This document shows, piece by piece, positions 40,494 through 48,821 of a stretch of DNA of 64,000 nt. The stretch is taken from the NCBI GenBank assembly GCA_030645735.1, contig JAUSNP010000001.1, forward strand, positions 1 to 64,000, in the 5' to 3' direction. The stretch's first letter is position 1. Every line of letters begins with the position of its first letter. Under the pieces are notes generated by a model, which saw only the letters and a list, made by a program, of their open reading frames with translations, did not search any database and had not been told where the DNA came from. The position numbers and the translations under genes were made by a program. Source of the DNA: Candidatus Moraniibacteriota bacterium (GTDB taxonomy: Bacteria; Patescibacteria; Paceibacteria; Moranbacterales; UBA2206).

Positions 40494-41888
40494 ATGTCAG
40501 AAAAATTTTATATCACAACTCCCATATATTACGTAAATGCGAAACCACATGTTGGTCATGCATATACGACCATTGCGGCCGATGTTTTGGCACGCTTTCA
40601 AAAATTGCAAGGCAAAGAAGTTTTCTTTTTGACTGGCACAGACGAACATGGTTTGAAAATTCAAAAGAAAGCGGATGAGGCCGGCTTGGCACCGCAACAA
40701 TTTGTGGATGGGATTTCTGATGAATTCAAGAAACTCTGGAAGGATTTGAATATTGATTATTCTAATTTTATACGAACTACAGACAAAAAGCATATTGAGG
40801 CCGTGCAGAAAGTTTTGCAAACATTGTATGACAAAGGTGCAATCTACAAGGGTACATATTCTGGGATGTATTGTGTGGGATGTGAGCAATTTAAAAGCGA
40901 AAACGAGCTAGTTGATGGAAAATGTCCAGATCATGGTACTGTGCCAGAAAAAATGGAAGAAGAATGCTATCTTCTAAAAATGACAGATATTCAAGAAAGA
41001 TTGATTGAAAAGATTGAAAAAAATGAATTTGAAATTGCACCAGAAAGATATAAAAATGAAATTCTGTCTTTTTTGAAAAGTCAGAAATTAAACGATATTT
41101 CTATATCCAGAAAGAATGTGGCATGGGGGATTCCATTGCCATTTGATCTAAATCAAACAGCCTATGTTTGGATTGATGCATTTTTGAATTATCTAACTGG
41201 CTTAGGTTGGGATGGCGATGAAAAAAATATTCCCAAGGAGTGGCCAGTGGATGTGCAGTTTATCGGCAAAGATATTTTGCGCGTGCACGCCACTATTTGG
41301 CCGGCAATCTTATTGCATCTGGGGATTGAATTGCCCAAAATGATTTTCACGCACGGACATATTTTGTCAGATGGAAAAAAGATGAGCAAAACCTTGGGCA
41401 ACTCAATTGCTACTTCAGATATGATTGAAAAATTCGGCATAGATGGCACTCGTTACCTTTTGCTTTCAGCCGGACCCTTTGGACAAGATATTGATGTGAC
41501 AATGAAGAGAATGATTGAAAATTATAATGCAGACCTAGCAAATGGTTTAGGTAATTTAGTTTCCAGAATAATTAAGTTAAGTGAGAGTGCCACGAAGCCT
41601 GACATTATTAGTACAAATAATAATATCATAGAAGGTATGAAATTTGATTTGAAACTTAGCTTTATTTGGTCTGGCATTAGGGCATGCAATAAATATATTG
41701 ATGATAATAAACCCTGGGAGCTAGTAAAAAATAATAAAGAAGAATTTGAAAATGTTATTTTGAAACTAAAAAGAGATCTTAGTATAATTGCAAATGACCT
41801 AATTCCATTTATGCCTGACACTGCAGAAAAAATAAAAAAAGCTTTGGAAACAAAACAAGTAGAGATTCTTTTTCCAAGAATAAAATAA
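40494..41888 (+). CDS. metG: Methionyl-tRNA synthetase, short form
   Basis: A 464-residue class Ia synthetase: YYVNAKPHVGHAYTT (HVGH 19-22), a single zinc knuckle (CVGCEQFKSENELVDGKCPDHG), WIDAFLNYLTGLG and KKMSKTLGNS (KMSKS loop near 295). The C-terminal EMAP/tRNA-binding domain of longer MetRS forms is missing. The start at 40494 gives MSEKFYITTP; an ATG 12 bases upstream would overlap rsmI. Confidence 0.95.
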   Translation: MSEKFYITTPIYYVNAKPHVGHAYTTIAADVLARFQKLQGKEVFFLTGTDEHGLKIQKKADEAGLAPQQFVDGISDEFKKLWKDLNIDYSNFIRTTDKKHIEAVQKVLQTLYDKGAIYKGTYSGMYCVGCEQFKSENELVDGKCPDHGTVPEKMEEECYLLKMTDIQERLIEKIEKNEFEIAPERYKNEILSFLKSQKLNDISISRKNVAWGIPLPFDLNQTAYVWIDAFLNYLTGLGWDGDEKNIPKEWPVDVQFIGKDILRVHATIWPAILLHLGIELPKMIFTHGHILSDGKKMSKTLGNSIATSDMIEKFGIDGTRYLLLSAGPFGQDIDVTMKRMIENYNADLANGLGNLVSRIIKLSESATKPDIISTNNNIIEGMKFDLKLSFIWSGIRACNKYIDDNKPWELVKNNKEEFENVILKLKRDLSIIANDLIPFMPDTAEKIKKALETKQVEILFPRIK

Positions 41889-41907
41889 ATTTGTTTTTAA
41901 AATAAAA

Positions 41908-42582
41908 ATGAACAAAATAAAATTAGGATTATTGTTTGCGATAATATTAACGCTAGTTTCTTGCGAAACAGTTTTAGCTGAGGATGTGCTCAATCCAAAT
42001 TATGGTACAACAACTTTCTTTTCCGAGAAAAGTGAGAAGCCATCCAGCAATCCTCCTGTGTATGATGTTGGCGCCAAGGCGGGCAAAAAACCTCCCAAAG
42101 ATGATAACAATGATAATGGGGCTGATGACAATAACAATGGCGGATTGTTCAATCGAATAGTCGATAGCGTAGGAGGTTTTTTTGGCGGAGCGACTGACTC
42201 AATGACTGATCCAACAAAAAATTCATTGTTTGATTTGCAAAAAGATTCTAATCAGAATGATTCTAATTCAGGAAGCGATGGCAGTGATTTTGTTATGGGT
42301 GCCAGAGGAGAGAGCTTGGAAAATTTAGATGAGGAAGTGGCTGCAAAATATAATAGCCGAGTTTCCAGCGGTTTTAGCTTTAGGGACAATGGGTCAAGTT
42401 CGGCGCCCAAAAAAAGCAAGTTGCTTTTTACAAATATTGTGATTCCCATTGATATGACAACTCAGTATGTTCTAGTGGGCTTTGTGTTTTTAATAGCAAC
42501 CGGATTAGCAGTTGGATATTATTTATGGAAAAAAGAAGTCGCTAAGGATAAAAAATATTCAGATGATGAAGATTATCAGTAA
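41908..42582 (+). CDS. Putative lipoprotein with C-terminal membrane helix
   Basis: A 224-residue protein. N-terminal signal with LTLVSC (possible lipobox Cys at 19), a Gly/Asn/Asp/Ser-rich region (about 40-130: DDNNDNGADDNNNGG) and one membrane segment near 187-208 followed by a charged tail. No family recognised. Composition suggests a flexible envelope linker protein. It lies between metG and tatD and is probably cotranscribed with them. Confidence 0.6.
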   Translation: MNKIKLGLLFAIILTLVSCETVLAEDVLNPNYGTTTFFSEKSEKPSSNPPVYDVGAKAGKKPPKDDNNDNGADDNNNGGLFNRIVDSVGGFFGGATDSMTDPTKNSLFDLQKDSNQNDSNSGSDGSDFVMGARGESLENLDEEVAAKYNSRVSSGFSFRDNGSSSAPKKSKLLFTNIVIPIDMTTQYVLVGFVFLIATGLAVGYYLWKKEVAKDKKYSDDEDYQ

Positions 42583-42593
42583 CAAAAGCCAGT

Positions 42594-43388
42594 ATGATTG
42601 ATAGCCATGCGCACCTAGACGATAGGCAATATGATCAAGATCGCGAAGCAACCATTGCTCGCGCTTTTGCGTCTGGCGTGGAAAAAATAATCAATATCGG
42701 CGCAGATTTAGCAGGAAGTATTGCCTCAGTCGAATTAGCTATACAATATGACAATGTTTTTGCCACAGTGGGACTGCATCCGAATGTTTTTGATGAGTTT
42801 GATGAATCCCAAGTCCAAGAACTTTGCAATGAAATTCGCAATCTAGCTAGCAATGAAAAAGTAGTGGCCATTGGAGAAATTGGTTTGGATTATTATAGCC
42901 ATGACGAAAACTCGATTACACCAGAACAAAAAGAAAATCAGAAAAAAAGTTTTGTGGCTCAAATTGAAATTGCTCGAGAATTTAATCTACCAGTTGTTAT
43001 TCATTGTCGAGACGCCTATGAAGATGTATATGAAATAATTGAAAAATATCCTGAAGTTAGTTTTGTATTTCATTGTTATGGGGGCGGCTTGGAATTTACG
43101 CAAAAACTTTTGAGTATGAATAATGTCTGGTTTTCTTTTACTGGAAACATTACCTATGCCAAATCTGACTTGGAAGTATTTGGCGTGGTAAAAGAAATCC
43201 CATTGGAGAGGATAATGCTGGAGACAGATTGTCCATATTTGACCCCGGTGCCACATCGCGGGAAACGGAATGAACCGGCTTATGTCACCTATGTCCAGGG
43301 TAAAATCGCTGAAATAAAGCAAATTTCAGCTAATAAAGTGGATGAAGTGACCACAAGAACTGCCAAGAAATTCCTCAGTCTAGCTTAG
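42594..43388 (+). CDS. tatD: TatD-family metal-dependent hydrolase
   Basis: A 264-residue TIM-barrel nuclease-type hydrolase: IDSHAHLDD (His pair), GEIGLDYYSHDEN (Glu ligand), LPVVIHCRDAYED and HCYGGG (His ligands), ETDCPYLTPVPHRGKRNEP (Asp). These are the complete TatD metal ligands. Members are 3'-5' DNA/RNA exonucleases in repair; some act as D-Tyr-tRNA deacylase-like enzymes. It precedes the ATP synthase promoter. Confidence 0.93.
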   Translation: MIDSHAHLDDRQYDQDREATIARAFASGVEKIINIGADLAGSIASVELAIQYDNVFATVGLHPNVFDEFDESQVQELCNEIRNLASNEKVVAIGEIGLDYYSHDENSITPEQKENQKKSFVAQIEIAREFNLPVVIHCRDAYEDVYEIIEKYPEVSFVFHCYGGGLEFTQKLLSMNNVWFSFTGNITYAKSDLEVFGVVKEIPLERIMLETDCPYLTPVPHRGKRNEPAYVTYVQGKIAEIKQISANKVDEVTTRTAKKFLSLA

Positions 43389-43411
43389 CTGAGCCCAAAT
43401 TTTTCGTTGAG

Positions 43412-43440
43412 TTGACTTTTTTACCAATTTGCGAGACAAT
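43412..43440 (+). promoter_or_regulatory. Possible promoter of the ATP synthase operon
   Basis: TTGACT (43412-43417), a 17-base spacer and GACAAT (43435-43440); the first gene starts at 43481. Confidence 0.5.
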
Positions 43441-43480
43441 TAATAACGATGCTGTGACCCTAATTCAAGAACCTTCAAAG

Positions 43481-43750
43481 ATGATTGAGGATAATAAGCA
43501 GGTTAAAAACTATTGGAAAGAAAACGGCTTGAGCCTGTTTTTTAAATTGAGCGGTTGGATTGTCGGACCAATTTTGCTGGCAGTTGTTGTTGGGAAATGG
43601 CTGGACAAGAAATATCAAACTGAGCCATGGCTGTTTCTCTTGTCAGTTGGAGTCGCTTTCGCGATTTCAGTCTATGGCATGATCAAGGATGCTTTGGCAG
43701 AACTAAAAAGAATTGAAGCAGAAGAAAAAAATAAAAAGTCTAAAGACTAA
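43481..43750 (+). CDS. AtpI/AtpZ-like ATP synthase accessory protein
   Basis: An 89-residue protein with two membrane helices (about 22-41 and 50-70) and the conserved GKWLDKKYQTEPWLFLL turn of the AtpZ/AtpI group, followed by an acidic/basic coiled tail. Members help c-ring assembly or Mg uptake. The ATG at 43481 is chosen; an upstream TTG lies in the promoter. Its last codons (KKSKD) are written by the heptamer repeat that fills the following gap. Confidence 0.75.
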   Translation: MIEDNKQVKNYWKENGLSLFFKLSGWIVGPILLAVVVGKWLDKKYQTEPWLFLLSVGVAFAISVYGMIKDALAELKRIEAEEKNKKSKD

Positions 43751-43873
43751 TTGCTAAAGTCTAAAGCAAAACTAAAGTTAAAAGTATAAAGTTAAAAAAT
43801 ACTTAAAACTTTAGACTTAAATACTTTTTTTTAGACTTTGAACTTTAGATATTAGACTTATAAACTATAGATC
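43735..43873. repeat. Two-armed heptamer repeat (TAAAGTC/TAGACTT class)
   Basis: The left arm has TAAAGTC, TAAAGCA, TAAAGTT, AAAAGTA, TAAAGTT; the right arm has TAGACTT, TGAACTT, TAGATAT, TAGACTT. The arms are complementary. It fills the whole gap between the atpI-like gene and atpB. Confidence 0.85.
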
Positions 43874-43878
43874 AAAAT

Positions 43879-44727
43879 ATGTCAGCGAATACAGAGCAAA
43901 TAAATAATAGTGCAGAAACTCAAGAAGTCTCTCATGAGGCAACTCTTTTTGCTGAACCGATTTTTCACATCGGCAGTTTCACAGTCACCAACGCTTTGCT
44001 CAATAGTTGGGCAACCGTAATCATCTTAGTGATTTTGTTTGTTGTGATTGGCAAGAAAATCAAGAGTGTGCCAAAGGGTTTGCAAAATATTTTTGAAATT
44101 TTGATGGATGAGGCCTTGAAACTAGCTGACAGCGTAACTGGCAATCGCAAGAAGACTGAAAAATTCTTGCCCATTGCCCTGACGCTGTTTTTGTTTATCT
44201 TGGTGAACAATTGGTTGGGTCTTTTGCCAGGTGTTGGCACCATGGGATTTATTGAGAACGGCGAGCACGGGAAGGTTTTCGTGCCACTTTTCCGTGGAGC
44301 CACAGCTGATTTGAATATGACTTTAGCCCTATCACTTTTCGCAGTTGTGGCCTCGCATGTGATGGGTGTAATTATGATTGGTGTGACTAGTCATTTGAAC
44401 AAGTTTTTGAATGTGAAAGCTTTTCTAGAAATTCCGAAAAAAATCAAGAAAGACATCTCTGTGATTTTGGTCAATCCAATCAAAGCGTTTGTGGGTCTGA
44501 TTGAAATTATTGGAGAGATTGCCAAGGTGGCTTCATTGTCATTTAGGTTGTTCGGCAACATTTTTGCCGGCGAGGTTTTGATGGCTTCAATGATGGCGAT
44601 TTTCGCTTTCGTTTTGCCGTTGCCATTTATTTTTATGGAAATTGTAGTGGGTGTTATTCAGGCGTTGATTTTTGCGATGTTGACGATGGTGTTTATGACG
44701 ATAGCGACTACCAACGAAGAGCACTAA
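43879..44727 (+). CDS. atpB: ATP synthase subunit a
   Basis: A 282-residue Fo subunit with five to six membrane helices. IAKVASLSFRLFGNIFAGEVL carries the essential Arg (R223) facing the c-ring, and GVIQALIFAMLTMVFM forms the last helix. It forms the two half-channels for the coupling ion. First core gene of the operon after the accessory gene. Confidence 0.96.
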   Translation: MSANTEQINNSAETQEVSHEATLFAEPIFHIGSFTVTNALLNSWATVIILVILFVVIGKKIKSVPKGLQNIFEILMDEALKLADSVTGNRKKTEKFLPIALTLFLFILVNNWLGLLPGVGTMGFIENGEHGKVFVPLFRGATADLNMTLALSLFAVVASHVMGVIMIGVTSHLNKFLNVKAFLEIPKKIKKDISVILVNPIKAFVGLIEIIGEIAKVASLSFRLFGNIFAGEVLMASMMAIFAFVLPLPFIFMEIVVGVIQALIFAMLTMVFMTIATTNEEH

Positions 44728-44833
44728 TTTTTTTTGTTAATTAATTTTTTTTTATATTTTATTTATAATCACTAACTATTCTCCCCATAGAGAGAGAAAG
44801 GATAAATAGTGGTGTTAAATAAAAAACAACAAC

Positions 44834-45046
44834 ATGGAGTCAGTAATGTTAGCGAAAGCTCTAGCAATCGGACTTGGTTCAATCGGACCCGGATTTGCGA
44901 TTGGTATGATCGGATCAAAAGCGATGGAGTCAATCGGGAGAAATCCTGAAGCAACTGGAAAGATTTTGGTGCCAATGCTTTTGGCAGCTGCTTTTGCAGA
45001 AGCTATCGCAATCTACGCCCTAGTTATTGCTTTTTCAATAAAGTAA
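44834..45046 (+). CDS. atpE: ATP synthase subunit c
   Basis: A 70-residue hairpin of two helices. The ion-binding carboxylate is E56 in AAFAEAIAIYALV; the polar loop is GRNPEA. The position that is Gln in sodium-binding c-subunits is Ile here (GPGFAIG) and Glu is followed by Ala rather than Ser, so proton coupling is inferred. It is separated from atpF by a hairpin at 45054-45077, which may help raise its dose. Confidence 0.95.
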   Translation: MESVMLAKALAIGLGSIGPGFAIGMIGSKAMESIGRNPEATGKILVPMLLAAAFAEAIAIYALVIAFSIK

Positions 45047-45053
45047 TTTCACA

Positions 45054-45077
45054 AGACTCTTCAGTAATGGAGAGTCT
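45054..45077 (+). promoter_or_regulatory. Intercistronic hairpin between atpE and atpF
   Basis: AGACTCT/AGAGTCT, perfect 7-bp stem with a 10-base loop, 8 bases after the atpE stop. There is no T-run, so it is more likely an mRNA stabiliser or processing site than a full terminator. Confidence 0.5.
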
Positions 45078-45118
45078 GAATGAGACTATTTTAAAAAATA
45101 ACCAAACTATATAATATT

Positions 45119-45607
45119 ATGGAAGAATTAGTAAAAACATTTCATATTGAGGCGGGCATGTTGTTGGCTCAATTTATTAATTTCGTGATTGTTTTATTGG
45201 TGTTGTATAAATTTGCCTATGGACCAGTTTTGAAATTGTTAAATGAAAGAACAGCCAAAATTGAAAAAGGCTTGGCGGACGCTGAAGCTTCACACAAAAA
45301 ATTGTCTGAAATTTCTGAAAAGGAAGCCGCAGTTTTGGTGGAAGCGAGAAAACAAGCACAAGAAATCATCAAGAAAGCCGAGGATATGGCAATCACTCAA
45401 TCACAGGTGATTGTGACCACTGCCAAAGAACAAACTGAAAAAATGATGGAAACTGCCAAGAAACAAATTGAACAAGAAAAAGAAAAATTATTGGCAGAAG
45501 TGAAAACAGAGGTGGCAAACCTAGTAGTGATGGCAACAGAAAAAATTATTCATGAAAAATTGGACAGTCATAAAGACCAGGAGTTAATAGGCAGGTCAAT
45601 TGTATAA
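45119..45607 (+). CDS. atpF: ATP synthase subunit b
   Basis: A 162-residue protein with one N-terminal membrane helix (about 11-31, LLAQFINFVIVLLVLYKFAYGP) and a long charged coiled coil (35-155, KQAQEIIKKAED-type heptads). It is the peripheral stator linking Fo to F1 through delta. Only one b-type gene is present, so a homodimer is expected. A heptamer repeat separates it from atpH. Confidence 0.95.
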   Translation: MEELVKTFHIEAGMLLAQFINFVIVLLVLYKFAYGPVLKLLNERTAKIEKGLADAEASHKKLSEISEKEAAVLVEARKQAQEIIKKAEDMAITQSQVIVTTAKEQTEKMMETAKKQIEQEKEKLLAEVKTEVANLVVMATEKIIHEKLDSHKDQELIGRSIV

Positions 45608-45737
45608 AATCCAAAAATCAAAATCTCAAATTCCAAATAAATTACAATATCAAAAAACTAAAATTCAAAACGATTTTGAATTTTGAAAATTGTAATTTAG
45701 AATTTATTTGGAGCTTGTAATTTAGAATTTGTAATTT
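45607..45737. repeat. Two-armed heptamer repeat (AAATTAC/AAATTCT class)
   Basis: The right arm read on the other strand gives AAATTAC, AAATTCT, AAATTAC, AAGCTCC, then AAATTAC, AATTTTC, AAAATTC, AAAATCG; the left arm carries matching A-rich 7-mers. It fills the whole atpF-atpH gap. Confidence 0.8.
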
Positions 45738-46139
45738 ATGAAAATAACAGTAACACAATATGCCAAGTCTCTATATGAGGCAATTAAAGATAAGCCACAA
45801 ATAGAGGTTGATTTGGTGGTGACAAATTTCTTGAAACTTTTGCAAAAAAATGGTCAAATGAAATTGGCTAAAAAAGTCAGTGAAAAATTTTCAGCCATTT
45901 GGAACAAGGAGCAGGGAGTTGTGGAAGCAGAAGTGATCACAAGATACAAGATACAAGATACAATGACCAAAGAAATCGAAAAGTTTATCAAAGAAAAATA
46001 TTCAGCTAAGGAAGTGGTGATAAAGAATGTAGTGGATGAAAAGATTCAGGGCGGAGTAATTATAAAAGTCGGAGATGAATTGTTAGACGCTTCAGTAGCG
46101 GGCATGCTAGAAAATCTAAAAAAAGAATTGGCAAAATAA
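45738..46139 (+). CDS. atpH: ATP synthase subunit delta, short
   Basis: A 133-residue delta subunit, shorter than the usual 170-180. N-terminal helices (VTQYAKSLYEAIKDKP, LLQKNGQMKLAKKV) and the C-terminal block VVDEKIQGGVIIKVGDELLDASV are clear. AAGATAC repeats write TRYKIQDT (about 68-76) at the point where VTxA motifs normally sit before the C-domain. It holds the stator onto the top of F1. Confidence 0.88.
   Translation: MKITVTQYAKSLYEAIKDKPQIEVDLVVTNFLKLLQKNGQMKLAKKVSEKFSAIWNKEQGVVEAEVITRYKIQDTMTKEIEKFIKEKYSAKEVVIKNVVDEKIQGGVIIKVGDELLDASVAGMLENLKKELAK
45941..45961. repeat. Heptamer repeat inside atpH (AAGATAC x3)
   Basis: Three exact tandem AAGATAC units, 21 bases, read as RYKIQDT with flanks. 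The same heptamer occurs twice in argS. Confidence 0.95.
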
Positions 46140-46168
46140 TTTGTATTAAAATAATTTTAAATAAATTT

Positions 46169-47671
46169 ATGACGAAAGATTACATCATTGATCAACTGAA
46201 AAAACAAATCGAAAATTTTGAAACTTTGACGCAGACTGAAAAAGTCGGAACTGTAGTTGAGGTGGGCGATGGTGTGGCCAAAATCTCTGGCCTGTCAGAT
46301 GCCATGGCTTCTGAAATGTTGGAATTTCCAGGCGGCGTGTTTGGAGTGGCCTTGAACTTGGAAGAAGGTGCAGTGGGTGCCATGATTTTAGGTGACTACA
46401 CTGGCATCAAGGAAGGCGACATCGTGAAATCAACTGGCAAAATTTTGTCAGTACCGGTGGGCGATATGATGATTGGGCGAGTAGTGAGTCCGTTGGGCGT
46501 GGCGATTGATGGCAAAGGTGAAATCAAATCCGAAACATATTATCCAGTAGAAAAAATTGCGCCGGGAGTTATTACGCGAAAATCAGTGAGCGTGCCAGTA
46601 CAAACTGGTATCAAAGCCATTGACGCTGTGATCCCAGTTGGACGTGGTCAACGAGAATTGATCATTGGTGACCGACAAACTGGAAAAACTGCCGTGGCCA
46701 TCGATGCTATCATCAATCAAAAAGGACAAGACTTGATTTGTATTTATGTCGCCATTGGACAAAAGGAATCTAAGATTGCAAGAATTGTAGCTGAATTGGA
46801 AAAGCGCGGAGCAATGGAGCACACTATTATGGTGGTGGCCGGAGCTTCAGATCCAGCGGCGTTGTCATTTATTTCTCCATACGCCGGTTGTGCGATGGGT
46901 GAATATTTCTTAGACAAGGGGAAAGACGTTTTGATTATCTATGATGATTTGTCAAAGCATGCTTGGGCATATCGCCAAATTTCTTTGATTTTGCGAAGAC
47001 CACCAGGACGTGAAGCCTATCCTGGAGATATTTTTTATTTGCATTCCCGACTTTTGGAGCGTTCAGCGCGTTTGAACGAAGATTTTGGTGGTGGTTCAAT
47101 CACAGCTTTGCCAATCATTGAAACTCAAGCCGGTGATGTGTCAGCCTACATTCCGACCAATGTGATTTCTATTACTGACGGTCAGATTTATTTGGAAACT
47201 GATCTTTTCTACAAGGGTATACGACCAGCTTTGAACGTTGGCTTGTCAGTTTCTCGTGTGGGATCAGCCGCGCAAACTAAAGCTATGAAAAAAGTGGCTG
47301 GCAAGTTGCGACTCGATTTGGCGCAGTTCCGTGAATTGGAAGCTTTTGCGCAATTTGGTTCAGACTTGGATGAGAATACCAGAAAGCAAATCGAAAGAGG
47401 ACGACGCACTATTGAAATTTTGAAACAAGACCAATATGAGCCGATGCCAATGCAAAACCAAGTAGCAATTTTGTATGCATTGACCAATGGTTTCTTGGAT
47501 GATGTGGTGGTGGAAAAGGTGAAGGCTTGGGAAAATGATTTCCACAAATATTTGCAATCTAGTGCCAAAGAAACTTTGGAATTGATCGCGAGCAAAAAAG
47601 AATTGGCAGAAGATGTGGTGGCGAGTTTGGAGAAAGCAATTAAGGAGTTTAAAGAAACTTATCAAAGCTAA
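46169..47671 (+). CDS. atpA: ATP synthase subunit alpha
   Basis: A 500-residue F1 alpha: GDRQTGKTAVAIDAI (Walker A, about 170-184), IIYDDLSKHAWAYRQISLILRRPPGREAYPGD, and GLSVSRVGSAAQTKAMKK near 370, which includes the Arg region that completes the catalytic site on beta. It carries a non-catalytic nucleotide site. Confidence 0.98.
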   Translation: MTKDYIIDQLKKQIENFETLTQTEKVGTVVEVGDGVAKISGLSDAMASEMLEFPGGVFGVALNLEEGAVGAMILGDYTGIKEGDIVKSTGKILSVPVGDMMIGRVVSPLGVAIDGKGEIKSETYYPVEKIAPGVITRKSVSVPVQTGIKAIDAVIPVGRGQRELIIGDRQTGKTAVAIDAIINQKGQDLICIYVAIGQKESKIARIVAELEKRGAMEHTIMVVAGASDPAALSFISPYAGCAMGEYFLDKGKDVLIIYDDLSKHAWAYRQISLILRRPPGREAYPGDIFYLHSRLLERSARLNEDFGGGSITALPIIETQAGDVSAYIPTNVISITDGQIYLETDLFYKGIRPALNVGLSVSRVGSAAQTKAMKKVAGKLRLDLAQFRELEAFAQFGSDLDENTRKQIERGRRTIEILKQDQYEPMPMQNQVAILYALTNGFLDDVVVEKVKAWENDFHKYLQSSAKETLELIASKKELAEDVVASLEKAIKEFKETYQS

Positions 47672-47675
47672 AATA

Positions 47676-47822
47676 TGTCATTGCGAGCGTAGTATCGGCG
47701 ACTGAGCCGATACGAAGCGTGGCAATCTCATGCAATAATTCACAGAATTTAATGTAAGGTACAGTGAATTAAAATATGAGATTGCCACGGTCGTTCCGCG
47801 GCGGAACTTCCTCGCAATGACA
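47676..47822. repeat. Palindromic repeat (TGTCATTGCGAG class)
   Basis: Left end TGTCATTGCGAGCG and right end CCTCGCAATGACA; inner GTGGCAATCTCAT mirrors ATGAGATTGCCAC, and AATTCAC mirrors GTGAATT. It is the widespread class seen in many bacterial phyla. It fills the atpA-atpG gap. Confidence 0.9.
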
Positions 47823-47833
47823 AAGAAAAAAAT

Positions 47834-48787
47834 ATGGCTAGTACACGCGATATTCGTAGACGTATAAAATCAGTAGGGAACACCCAAAAAATCACTCGAG
47901 CAATGGAGATGGTTTCAGCTGCCAAGATGAGAAAATCTGTGGCGAGTGTTTTGGCGGTGCGACCATATGCGCATGCGGCCTGGAGCGTGTTGACCAATCT
48001 TTCACGGGCTTTTGAAAAAAATCATGCTGGTCTTTTGGAAGTGCGTGAGGTGAAAAATGTTTTGGCCATCGCCATAACTTCCAACAAGGGTTTGTGTGGG
48101 GCTTTCAATGCGCAAATTATCAAAAAAATCAAAGACGAAATTGCCAATCCAGAAAGATTGAGCATCAATCGAGTGGGCAAAGAAAAACTTGGCATCAAAA
48201 ACAAGAACATCAAGATTGATTTTATCACCATTGGAAAGAAGGGTGAGGCGGTGGTGCGCAAAGCTGGCAAGGATATTATTGCATCTTTCAATGAGTTGAC
48301 CTATTTGCCAAAAATTGACGATGTGCGCGTCGTGGGCAAGGTTGTGACAGAAGATTATCTAGCCAAAAAATATGACAAGGTGGTGGTTTTCTATACTGAC
48401 TATGTTTCGGCTATGAGTCAGCAAACAAAAGTTCGCCAGATTTTGCCAATTTCTAAAATTGATTTGGAGAAACAAATTGCCGAGATGGATGTGTTGGCCA
48501 AAGAATATGGCTTGGATGCGCCAGTGCGAGAATACAAAGTTGAGCCCAATCCTGAGTCAGTGTTGGAATATATTTTGCCTCGCTTGATCGACATGCAAAT
48601 CTATCACGCGATTTTGGAATCAAACGCTGCCAAAGAATCAACTCGGATGATGGCCATGAGAAGCGCGACTGATGCAGCTGGAGAAATGAAGGATGACCTG
48701 ACATTTGTATATAATCAGATTCGGCAGATGAAGATTACACAGGAGATTGCAGAGATTTCAGCCGGACGTGCTGCATTGGAAAATTAA
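47834..48787 (+). CDS. atpG: ATP synthase subunit gamma
   Basis: A 317-residue rotor shaft, slightly longer than the usual 285-300. N-terminal helix RDIRRRIKSVGNTQKITRAM and C-terminal helix SATDAAGEMKDDLTFVYNQIRQMKITQEIAEI are the coiled coil inside F1; SNKGLCGAFNAQI lies in the Rossmann-like part. A palindromic repeat separates it from atpA. Confidence 0.97.
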   Translation: MASTRDIRRRIKSVGNTQKITRAMEMVSAAKMRKSVASVLAVRPYAHAAWSVLTNLSRAFEKNHAGLLEVREVKNVLAIAITSNKGLCGAFNAQIIKKIKDEIANPERLSINRVGKEKLGIKNKNIKIDFITIGKKGEAVVRKAGKDIIASFNELTYLPKIDDVRVVGKVVTEDYLAKKYDKVVVFYTDYVSAMSQQTKVRQILPISKIDLEKQIAEMDVLAKEYGLDAPVREYKVEPNPESVLEYILPRLIDMQIYHAILESNAAKESTRMMAMRSATDAAGEMKDDLTFVYNQIRQMKITQEIAEISAGRAALEN

Positions 48788-48821
48788 TTTTGTTTATTAG
48801 TAAAATATTTTTTATAAATTT

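Noticed and set aside
43735..43873. CRISPR or tRNA-like structure in the heptamer repeats
   Set aside because: Units of 7 bases without spacers; no T-arm or anticodon arm.
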